Program-made: the position numbers and the translations under genes
Notes under the pieces: model-generated
Databases searched by the model: none
The model's input: only the letters and a program-made list of their open reading frames with translations
Told to the model about the DNA's origin: nothing
Shown: one piece after another, positions 1 to 5,555 of the stretch
How the letters are laid out: every line of letters starts with the position of its first letter
Numbering within the stretch: the stretch's first letter is position 1
DNA from: Planctomycetaceae bacterium
Lineage (GTDB): Bacteria; Planctomycetota; Planctomycetia; Pirellulales; Thermoguttaceae
Length of the DNA: 5,628 nucleotides
Direction: 5' to 3'
Assembly: GCA_031287585.1 (NCBI GenBank)
Contig: JAITST010000325.1
Coordinates: 1 to 5,628, forward strand

Positions 1-949
1 CGTTACCTTTTGAATCAAAAATACTACCATTTCGGCTAAAACCAACCATAGCACCTTTTGTATTATAAACGACACCGTTATAAACGTTCACATTTTGTCC
101 AACACCCATCGGGTTACCGTCCAAATCGTAGATACGACCGCCTTGCGTGTAACCAACATGGTTCCCTTTTGAATCATAAACTTCACCGCTATACACGTTC
201 GTGTTCTGACCGATACCGCTACGGAAACGTACAAACGGGCAATTTCCGTTAGGGCATAATAGCGGACAATTTCCGTGTTGACATGTTCCGAACTGACATG
301 CTTCATCGTGTTGATGATTCATAGCGTAATTGTATTTATCGAGATATGCCGCACGTGCTTTTTCGCACACTTGCGTTTGGCAAACTAATGGGCAACTTCC
401 GTGCAAACAATGTCCGTGAAAGCACGCCCCGTGTTGGCAATCTTGCGTCACCGCCGTATCCTGATAACGCAGCCCTTGCGGATGTAACGGCAAACGACGT
501 GAACCGTTTTTTACGAAACAATTATTGTTACTGCAATTACCATTAAAAATAACGCCGCCGCAATTCGTACAAGACGTTCTATGATTGCTGTATGCCGAAC
601 GTGGTGTAGCGCAAGTGACATTCAACGGAATAGTAGTACATTGTCCTTGTTGCCGTGTACTCGCGATCGCAATTTTTCTTTCCGGCGCAACAGCCCGCGG
701 TTGGTATTTAACCGTATTTTGTGCAGAAAATTGTTCTTCCGGAGGTACTGGTGCGGGAATACCGACTTGCCCCAAAAACACGCCCTGTTGTTGAAACACA
801 TTTTGATTTTGCCGCGCAGCAATATCAATCTGCCGCCACTTATCGTTCTCTTGATTCGCTGGTACCGGTGATTTCTGTGCGAACGTAGTCGTGGCAAAAA
901 TAAACAATGCCGTCGCTGATAGAAGTAAACGTAAACTCGAGTCTGTCAT
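1..949 (-). CDS. Exported Cys/His-rich protein with C-terminal beta-flower-like repeats (partial, C-terminus beyond left edge)
   Basis: Reading from 949 leftwards, 316 codons stay open to the window edge. Residues 1-25 form a signal peptide: a short n-region with Arg, a hydrophobic core (LLLSATALFIFATT) and a TFA-Q cleavage site. Residues 26-100 are Gln/Pro-rich and low in structure. Residues 104-237 hold 17 cysteines, including C-x-x-C at 127/130 and two modules (176-195 and 218-237) with identical Cys spacing and xHG tripeptides, suggesting disulphides or metal binding. From about residue 249 to the edge there are repeats such as VYDSKGNHVG, IYDLDGNPMG, VYNTKGAMVG and IFDSKGN, typical of beta-hairpin 'flower' or MORN-like folds. 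An in-frame stop lies at 965-967. ATG 955 and ATG 949 are both possible; I chose 949 because AAGGG (minus strand) sits about 9 nt from it but only 3 nt from 955. The function is unknown; an envelope or periplasmic structural role is inference. Confidence 0.82.
   Translation of the reverse strand, partial: MTDSSLRLLLSATALFIFATTTFAQKSPVPANQENDKWRQIDIAARQNQNVFQQQGVFLGQVGIPAPVPPEEQFSAQNTVKYQPRAVAPERKIAIASTRQQGQCTTIPLNVTCATPRSAYSNHRTSCTNCGGVIFNGNCSNNNCFVKNGSRRLPLHPQGLRYQDTAVTQDCQHGACFHGHCLHGSCPLVCQTQVCEKARAAYLDKYNYAMNHQHDEACQFGTCQHGNCPLLCPNGNCPFVRFRSGIGQNTNVYSGEVYDSKGNHVGYTQGGRIYDLDGNPMGVGQNVNVYNGVVYNTKGAMVGFSRNGSIFDSKGN
239..424 (-). repeat. Duplicated five-cysteine module (two 20-residue copies)
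   Basis: Within the left-edge protein, residues 176-195 (DNA 365-424) and 218-237 (DNA 239-298) share the cysteine pattern C-x4-C-x4-C-x3-C-x4-C. They also share the elements HG-x-C-P-L-[VL]-C. The first copy has an additional N-terminal CQHGA unit at residue 171. The copies are 42 residues apart. The match of all five Cys positions together with the CPL[VL]C core shows a true internal duplication. The role is unknown; metal binding by Cys and His or a disulphide ladder are both possible. Confidence 0.75.
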
Positions 950-999
950 CGCCATTATCCCTTGTTACAAAAGTGAGTTGCCAAAACGCTATCGTAAAA

Positions 1000-1014
1000 A
1001 CGTATGCAATACGT
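1000..1014. promoter_or_regulatory. Inverted repeat ACGTAT-GCA-ATACGT upstream of the left-edge gene
   Basis: Six-base arms ACGTAT and ATACGT are separated by three bases, 51 bases upstream of ATG 949. Read on the minus strand the repeat is followed by a run of five T (four plus the arm end), so it could be a small operator, a 5'-leader hairpin or a weak attenuator. Only the symmetry is seen; the role is inference. Confidence 0.3.
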
Positions 1015-1095
1015 CCATACAAAACACTGACCGACACTATCTATCGGAGTTTCCTATCTTGCAAAATTTTAGAATTACCGATATTGTAAAGAGAC

Positions 1096-1195
1096 AAGAC
1101 ACAATGTGCGCACATAATCGGAAATATACACAAAACGTTACCCGCACGCACAATCTGAAACATGCTTAAAACACAACTTACACGCATAATCGGAA
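1096..1195. repeat. 28-bp imperfect direct repeat (1096-1123 and 1168-1195)
   Basis: Both copies read AA-[GA]-ACACAA, then a variable middle, then CATAATCGGAA, with about 21 of 28 bases identical when aligned by eye. They are offset by 72 bases. The core ATAATCGGAA occurs a third time at 1314-1323 without the flanking match. All copies lie upstream of the left-edge minus-strand gene, which is compatible with binding sites for a regulator, but a decayed repeat family is equally possible. Confidence 0.5.
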
Positions 1196-1390
1196 GCGAA
1201 GACAACACGCTACGTACTTGCGATAACTTCTAAAAATCACCAACTCAAAATAACAATCTTCGTAAAATCAGGATATTGCTGAACGAAGAGTTGAGGGGTA
1301 GAAATCGCCTTGTATAATCGGAATATTGCAATTAATCGTCAGATTACGTACTACCGAAACCTCATCACTATAATAAATGACTCAAACCGT

Positions 1391-1405
1391 AAACGCTTTG
1401 CGTTT
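1391..1405 (-). terminator. Small hairpin after the two-gene minus unit (weak terminator candidate)
   Basis: AAACGC-TTT-GCGTTT forms a 6-bp stem with a 3-base loop, 10 bases downstream of the stop of the 40-aa ORF. There is no clear T-tract after it on the minus strand, so intrinsic termination would be weak. It is listed because of its position and symmetry only. Confidence 0.25.
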
Positions 1406-1415
1406 GCCTAAATTG

Positions 1416-1538
1416 TTATTGCATAAAAAGTGGATATTTCGTTAATCTGTACCGCCCTTTCTCTGTTCCGTCCAACAATCCACCCCCGATACACAACGCC
1501 AAAACAGGCATCACAAAAACAGTAATCCGCGATTTCAT
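1416..1538 (-). CDS. Small 40-aa membrane or exported ORF, translationally coupled to the upstream gene
   Basis: This ORF encodes 40 residues beginning MKSRITVFVMPVLALC and ending RLTKYPLFMQ. Its ATG overlaps the TGA stop of the 401-aa gene as ATGA, and GGAGG (minus strand, 1546-1550) lies 7 nt before it. That is the best Shine-Dalgarno match on the minus strand of this window. Residues 5-22 are hydrophobic after a basic MKSR start, so the product is a single-span membrane peptide or a secreted micropeptide. No family is recognised. It could be a genuine small partner of the upstream exported protein, or the surviving 5' end of a longer gene truncated by a stop. In the DNA after the stop no frame gives a clear continuation: another frame has a 39-codon open run near 1270-1383, flanked by stops and with no start. 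Confidence 0.55.
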   Translation of the reverse strand: MKSRITVFVMPVLALCIGGGLLDGTEKGRYRLTKYPLFMQ

Positions 1539-2740
1539 TGTTTCGCCTCCGCTCTATGATTTTTGTACCAATTGATAAATTTAAGGATAATGCTTAAGAC
1601 TATACAACACAACCCGGTGACAATGAGCAACACACTAGTAAGAGTAAATTTTGGTTTATTATCATAAGAATAAAATGGTTCAGGAAAATCGTCACCCGTT
1701 ATTACCACAGTCGTTTCTGTACGGCTGTCATACAAACTATCGCCGCGATGAAGCCCCAGCCGTTGCAGAGAAAAGGCATCAGCGGGCAATTCGGTATTAA
1801 TGTTGTTCAATTTCCAGTCAACCGTTTCATTGATGGTAAAATTTTCAAGAGTATTTTTACGAAACCAAGTAATCTTTTTAGGTATCAAAAATCCGGAGTT
1901 TTTCTGAAAATTACATTTCCAATTAACGGTATCTACAACTTTTCCCGCATCTCTACGAATATACTCGTATGTTACATTGTTTGCTTTTTGTGACATATCG
2001 AAAACAAATTTTTTCTCAACGGAGATGATACCAACACTACTTTTATTTTCAAATATAATATTATTGTTCTCGGGTACAATTCTTATATAATCACCAACGT
2101 TGTTCTTTGCAAGGGATTCAAACGAAACAATTTTGTAATGTTTCATCGCATCAATTGAACTCTTGATTTCATTAATAACATCAATATGTTCATAATATAT
2201 CCGAGCAAAAGGGTCGAAATAATTGGATAAATGTCGAAGGTTTGGCAAAGAGGAATTCACAACAGCAATCCGGTTGACATCCGATACTTTCTCTGGAATG
2301 AGAGAACCGTTATCATCAACGGTAAAACCACTTTGTCCCAAAGAATACCAATCAAAACTGTAGAATACGTCATTAAGATAAAGATAATTCGTATTTGAAA
2401 GAAACAGTTTGACTTTCTTTTTATTCAAAACAGTATAATGATCACGCAATTCACTTATCGAAATAAAATTTCCGGTCTTCCTATCAACCGTAAAGTTATA
2501 AAGACGCTCAGTATATTGTTTGCTAGGAAGTCCCTTAACGATTTTATCATTTACGTACGTACGACGCACAATCGCCTGTCCATCCCATGAATAAATTCCG
2601 CCATAATTTGACGCAATCAAATCACGGATATTTTCCAGCCGTTCCAAATCGCTAGACAAACACGCCGTATTGAAAAGCAACGTCAAGAATACATAACAAA
2701 TAAATGTTTGACCTGCGAATCTGTAAAAAATTTTTCTCAT
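1535..2740 (-). CDS. Exported protein with C-terminal membrane anchor, LolA-like or planctomycete-type (401 aa)
   Basis: From ATG 2740 the product has 401 residues. A basic start (MRKIFYRF) and a hydrophobic stretch to about residue 24 form a signal peptide; NTAC at 24-27 is a poor lipobox, so lipoprotein status is open. The body is rich in alternating hydrophobic, aromatic and Asn residues, typical of beta-sheet. The segment at about 308-341 (DWKLNNINTELPADAF, then LGLHRGDSLYDSRT) resembles the end of LolA-like or outer-membrane-sorting-like domains of planctomycete secreted proteins. Residues 365-389 form a transmembrane helix followed by a basic tail (KNHRAEAKQ), so the body faces the periplasm. 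The frame extends to a TTG at 2758, but ATG 2740 is preferred because it starts the signal peptide and has a weak GAGAAAG 9 nt upstream. It is followed by an overlapping 40-aa ORF. The family assignment is tentative; the topology is firmer. Confidence 0.8.
   Translation of the reverse strand: MRKIFYRFAGQTFICYVFLTLLFNTACLSSDLERLENIRDLIASNYGGIYSWDGQAIVRRTYVNDKIVKGLPSKQYTERLYNFTVDRKTGNFISISELRDHYTVLNKKKVKLFLSNTNYLYLNDVFYSFDWYSLGQSGFTVDDNGSLIPEKVSDVNRIAVVNSSLPNLRHLSNYFDPFARIYYEHIDVINEIKSSIDAMKHYKIVSFESLAKNNVGDYIRIVPENNNIIFENKSSVGIISVEKKFVFDMSQKANNVTYEYIRRDAGKVVDTVNWKCNFQKNSGFLIPKKITWFRKNTLENFTINETVDWKLNNINTELPADAFSLQRLGLHRGDSLYDSRTETTVVITGDDFPEPFYSYDNKPKFTLTSVLLIVTGLCCIVLSIILKFINWYKNHRAEAKQ
1546..1550 (-). 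promoter_or_regulatory. Strong ribosome binding site (GGAGG) for the 40-aa ORF
   Basis: Reads GGAGGCGAAACAATG on the minus strand, with 7 nt between the GGAGG core and ATG 1538. It lies inside the last codons of the upstream gene, as in translational coupling. It is the main evidence that the 40-aa ORF is translated. Confidence 0.6.
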
Positions 2741-2997
2741 TAATCTGTACTTTCTCAAAAATCACAATACGATGTCACTAACTTACAACGACTTTGTAAA
2801 GTCATTTTTCACAGGTATATAAAGATAGGTAAGGGTAGTTTTTTGTATTCTATCCTTTATCCGAGTTAGGTCTGCTCGCGACAACAATATGATGCCAACA
2901 ATTTTCAAACGTGTGCGATATAGGCAACTTCTAACAACCCACTAAATATAATTTTTTTGATTTAGCCGTTTCCCTTGTCTGAAACGTTAAGCAAATT
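2741..2997. other. Intergenic region between the exported-protein gene and the IS remnant
   Basis: This stretch of about 257 bases lies upstream of the minus-strand exported-protein gene and must carry its promoter. No strong -35/-10 pair is obvious; a TATATA box (minus strand, around 2816-2821) lacks a recognisable -35. It contains a 14-base near-palindrome (2790-2803) and, toward its right side, a possible IS end (2923-2940). No gene is seen. Confidence 0.5.
2790..2803. promoter_or_regulatory. Near-palindrome GACTTTGTAAAGTC, possible operator
   Basis: Six-base arms GACTTT and AAAGTC are separated by GT, about 50 bases upstream of ATG 2740 on the minus strand. The position in the presumed leader or promoter of the exported-protein gene suits a dimeric repressor site. 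The two-base loop is too short for a good RNA hairpin. The function is inference from symmetry and location. Confidence 0.3.
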
Positions 2998-3372
2998 TCA
3001 AAAAAAGCGGCAACTCTCCCTACTCATTCTCTCAAAATCGTTACCCCCGGTCAAGCAGGCACGCCGACACATATCGTTGGTCAAATTCCGCATCCCAATC
3101 CAGAAATTTGCTCGCTGTATTCCAATAGTCCGCAACGTCTCATCTTTCATCCGTTTCTTCTGCATAGCAAAAACGTGTTCAACACGGCAACGCACTCGCG
3201 ATTTGACATTGTTACAAAATCGTTGCAAAAACGTAAGCGGGTTGTTGCGATATCCCTTCTCGCAAACCTGCATCGTGAAACCGCGTTCTTCCAAGTACGG
3301 CTGAATCGGATTTCGTTCACTGCCGACGTACGCCGAATCCGTGTGGAATTCCTCACCCTCGCGACCAGACAA
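2923..3372 (-). mobile_element. Remnant of an IS5-type insertion sequence (one end and the transposase 3' part)
   Basis: The transposase fragment ends at 2998. About 58-75 bases beyond its stop lies, on the minus strand, GGGTTGTTAGAAGTTGCC (positions 2940-2923), which by place and sequence could be the terminal inverted repeat. This is inference: the opposite end is missing and no matching inverted copy exists in the window. The left boundary is therefore uncertain. The right boundary near 3373 is where transposase similarity stops. Confidence 0.4.
2998..3372 (-). pseudogene. 5'-truncated IS5-family DDE transposase fragment
   Basis: The 124-codon minus-strand frame carries the C-terminal part of an IS5-type DDE transposase. 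The recognisable blocks, in order, are HTDSAYVGSE (second catalytic Asp, residue 12), VCEKGYRNNPLT (residues 37-47), KSRVRCRVEHVF (residues 57-68; catalytic Glu at 65) and RTIGIQRANFWIGMRNL (residues 81-97). The N-terminal helix-turn-helix region and the first catalytic Asp are absent; the frame opens only with a TTG at the fragment edge, so the gene is dead. The C-terminus looks natural, a few residues after the usual family end. The plus-strand frame running through it, upstream of the kinase, is only its antisense shadow. I am sure of the family and less sure of the exact 5' breakpoint near 3373. Confidence 0.85.
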
Positions 3373-3386
3373 ATTTTTATTCGGTA

Positions 3387-3415
3387 TTGCGTTTTCATTT
3401 CTTTTATTGTATATT
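3387..3415 (+). promoter_or_regulatory. Candidate sigma-70-type promoter of the kinase gene
   Basis: TTGCGT (3387-3392) and TATATT (3410-3415) are separated by 17 bases, giving 3 of 6 and 5 of 6 matches to the classical hexamers. Transcription would start near 3422 and leave a leader of about 68 nt before ATG 3490. It lies just outside the IS remnant in a T-rich stretch, so a chance match is possible. Confidence 0.35.
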
Positions 3416-3489
3416 GTGTTCTTGTTTGTGTGTTTTGCACAGGTTTTGTAGTGGTGTTTTGTTTTCCGAATTGCGTCTGTTTTCGATAT

Positions 3490-5469
3490 ATGACTGTCAC
3501 GTCACAATTAACTCTTACACTTCAGGAAGCAAGCGATGCGTCGGTTATTGTTGACGCTAGTTCGTTGCGGGTGTTGTGGTACAAGGAGTCTTTTTGTCAT
3601 TTGTTTGGAGTGCCGGAAAATGACGGCAGTTGTTCTCCTTTGGCTTCGTTTATTCGGGATACGGAAGCGGTTAAGCAATTTGTTTCTTCACTGAAAAAAT
3701 CCGATAACAAACATTCTGCCGATGTTGTTCACGTACAACTTTCACGTAACGATTGTGATTATGATGTTTCCGTTTTTGCAGCTGATTATAACGGTGTCTC
3801 TTGTTTTGTCCTGATGTTCAAAATTATTGTTGATACCTCGCATACCAACGTTATATACCCCAACGATCCCGAACAAGTTGCCGTCAAGTTGGCTAACCGT
3901 ACACGGAACGAGTTCATTGCGAATATAAGTCACGAAATCCGTACTCCGATGAACGGCGTACTCGGACTTGTGGACTTGCTCTCCGACACAAACCTTGACG
4001 AATTACAAAAACAGTACGTTAGCACGATTCGTCAGAGTGCGCATTTGTTGCTCGTGGTTGTCAACGACCTCCTCGACTTCTCGAAAATTGAAGCGAACAA
4101 ATTTGTACTTGAACATCTCCGATTTTCGCCGCGTAAGATTATCGAAGATGTTTGCGACGCTCACGCGTTTCAGATTTATGAGAAGGGAATCAAAATCGTA
4201 TCGCTTATTGAGCCGGACGTTCCAGACAACGTTCTCGGCGACCAAGTACGTTTCCGTCAGGTATTGTTGAATCTCGTGAACAACGCAGTGAAGTTCACCG
4301 CGAAGGGCGAAGTTGTGATTAAATGTAAAACGGAAGCGAGTACCGGACGCGCGTTACTGAAGATTGCGGTTAGCGATACAGGAATCGGAGTAAAACCGGA
4401 CTTGCTCAATGCGTTGTTTGAACCGTTCACACAAGCAGACGCATCAACGCCACGGTATTTCGGTAGTACAGGTCTCGGACTGTCGATTTGCAAACGGCTT
4501 GCGGCGTTGATGAACGGTACGATTTCGGTAGAGAGCGAATACGGAAATGGGGCAACGTTTTTCTTCGATGTGAACCTCGACCTGCCGGACGAAAAGCGTG
4601 CGAAGTCCCGCGATTTAAGTAAGTATAGTTTGCTGATTTTCGATTCGCACGTGACGACGCGGACATCGGTACGAATGCAGTTGAAGAATACTGGAATTAA
4701 CGTTGACGAGGCGGGTTCGCCGGATGAACTGGAACGGTTGGTTCAGCAACACGATACGGACTCGAATCCGTATGACATTGTATTGCTTGACTGCGATTAT
4801 CCCGGATTTGATACCAAACGTTTGGAGTCAATGACGAAAAATTTTCTACCGTTCCAACGAACGAAACAAGTGCTAACGTTTCCGTTAGGTTCGTCGATTC
4901 GACCGAATAAGTTGGACATCCCGCAGACGTGCGGATTCCTCACGAAACCGATACGGCAGCAATCGTTACTCGACGTGATAACGAGTATGCTGGACAAAGG
5001 CATTGAGCGTGAACGCGAGCAGGTGCGGAATGCGGTTACAGAGGACAGCAATCGGGAAATTCGCGAGGCGGAGCGTGAATTGTCGGCGGGGGCGTTACAG
5101 ATATTGTTGGTTGAGGACGTGAAGATAAATATAATAGTAGCAACGGCGATGATAACGGCGCAAGGACACAAGGTAGAAGTGGCGGAGAACGGAATTGAGG
5201 CGTTGGAGTTGTTGCGTAAAAATGATTACGATATGGTTTTTATGGATTGCCAGATGCCGGAGATGGACGGTTACGAATGTACGGAAATAGTGCGTTCACC
5301 GGGTTCGGGAGTGAGAAATCCGTTAATACCAATAGTGGCAATGACAGCCCACGCAATGGCAGGCGACCGCGAGAAATGCCTCGAATGCGGAATGGACGAC
5401 TACATAACAAAACCAATAGACGCGAGTAACCTAGCAGAGACGATAGCAAGATGGCGAGGTCGGAATTAA
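3490..5469 (+). CDS. Soluble hybrid sensor histidine kinase (PAS-like, HisKA, HATPase_c, two REC domains)
   Basis: The 659-residue product should autophosphorylate on His and pass the phosphate to its own receiver. Residues 5-113 are a PAS-like sensor. The H-box NISHEIRTP has His148. HATPase_c shows the N-box NLVNNAVKFT (about 261-270), G1 DTGIG (from 296) and G2 GSTGLGLSI (325-333). REC1 (about 380-500) keeps Asp434 and Lys486 but has D385-S386 in place of the acidic pair, so it may be inactive. REC2 (about 537-655) is canonical: E542-D543, Asp586, Thr619 and Lys641. No transmembrane segment or Hpt domain is seen, so a cytoplasmic kinase needing a separate Hpt/regulator partner is likely. 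The frame continues upstream to an ATG at 3175, but those 105 codons are antisense to the transposase remnant and a T-rich spacer. ATG 3490 starts just before the PAS and has no clear Shine-Dalgarno. The signal sensed is unknown. Confidence 0.93.
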   Translation: MTVTSQLTLTLQEASDASVIVDASSLRVLWYKESFCHLFGVPENDGSCSPLASFIRDTEAVKQFVSSLKKSDNKHSADVVHVQLSRNDCDYDVSVFAADYNGVSCFVLMFKIIVDTSHTNVIYPNDPEQVAVKLANRTRNEFIANISHEIRTPMNGVLGLVDLLSDTNLDELQKQYVSTIRQSAHLLLVVVNDLLDFSKIEANKFVLEHLRFSPRKIIEDVCDAHAFQIYEKGIKIVSLIEPDVPDNVLGDQVRFRQVLLNLVNNAVKFTAKGEVVIKCKTEASTGRALLKIAVSDTGIGVKPDLLNALFEPFTQADASTPRYFGSTGLGLSICKRLAALMNGTISVESEYGNGATFFFDVNLDLPDEKRAKSRDLSKYSLLIFDSHVTTRTSVRMQLKNTGINVDEAGSPDELERLVQQHDTDSNPYDIVLLDCDYPGFDTKRLESMTKNFLPFQRTKQVLTFPLGSSIRPNKLDIPQTCGFLTKPIRQQSLLDVITSMLDKGIEREREQVRNAVTEDSNREIREAERELSAGALQILLVEDVKINIIVATAMITAQGHKVEVAENGIEALELLRKNDYDMVFMDCQMPEMDGYECTEIVRSPGSGVRNPLIPIVAMTAHAMAGDREKCLECGMDDYITKPIDASNLAETIARWRGRN

Positions 5470-5503
5470 TAGGACGTTGGGTGTGTAAACTTTAGTGGGG
5501 TAT

Positions 5504-5512
5504 TGGTACAAT
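5504..5512 (+). promoter_or_regulatory. Extended -10 promoter candidate for the right-edge gene
   Basis: TGGTACAAT matches an extended -10 element (TG-n-TA-C-AAT) in the 86-base gap after the kinase. A start near 5519 would give a leader of roughly 37 nt. There is no good -35, which extended -10 promoters can tolerate. No terminator is visible between the kinase stop and this site, so read-through is also possible. Confidence 0.3.
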
Positions 5513-5544
5513 GTCTTTTTTCTCTCCGTTCCCCTTTTACAGAC

Positions 5545-5549
5545 AAGGA
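5545..5549 (+). promoter_or_regulatory. Ribosome binding site AAGGA for the right-edge gene
   Basis: AAGGA is placed 6 nt before ATG 5556. It fixes that ATG as the likely start of the right-edge coding region. Confidence 0.55.
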
Positions 5550-5555
5550 AGTCAC

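Larger units (their letters stand above)
950..1415. other. Gene-free intergenic stretch with direct and inverted repeats
   Basis: This gap of about 466 bases separates two minus-strand units. I see no convincing coding region on either strand: short open frames lack ribosome binding sites and protein-like composition. It should hold the promoter of the left-edge gene, but no clean -35/-10 pair stands out on the minus strand. It contains three ATAATCGGAA copies, a 28-bp imperfect direct repeat, a 10-bp palindrome (TGTGCGCACA at 1105-1114) and the inverted repeats listed separately. Confidence 0.6.

Noticed and set aside
891..1169. Plus-strand 92-codon ORF across the start of the left-edge gene
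   Set aside because: It overlaps the well-supported signal peptide coding region on the other strand and has no ribosome binding site or recognisable domain.
1105..1195. Short spaced repeats as a CRISPR array
   Set aside because: There are only two imperfect copies with 44 bases between them and a third partial core at a different distance; there are no cas genes in the window.
1270..1383. Minus-strand open run of about 39 codons with protein-like reading (contains NLTINCNIPII) downstream of the 40-aa ORF
   Set aside because: It has no start codon or ribosome binding site and is bounded by stops on both sides; a run of this length is expected by chance. A decayed gene remains possible but is not supported.
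2741..2758. TTG start at 2758 for the exported-protein gene
   Set aside because: It only adds six residues before a normal signal peptide start, with no Shine-Dalgarno in front; ATG 2740 is the simpler choice.
3239..3256. GGGTTGTTGCGATATCCC as the second terminal inverted repeat of the IS
   Set aside because: It shares only the first eight bases with the candidate end at 2923-2940, is in the wrong place, and encodes the conserved KGYRNNPL part of the transposase.
3175..3489. Upstream ATG extending the kinase by 105 residues, including a Phe/Val/Cys-rich hydrophobic stretch (about 3375-3480) that could pass for a transmembrane anchor
   Set aside because: Codons from 3175 to 3372 are the antisense of a recognisable transposase. 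The hydrophobic part is explained by a T/G-rich spacer that also carries a promoter-like pair, and the PAS-like domain begins right after ATG 3490.
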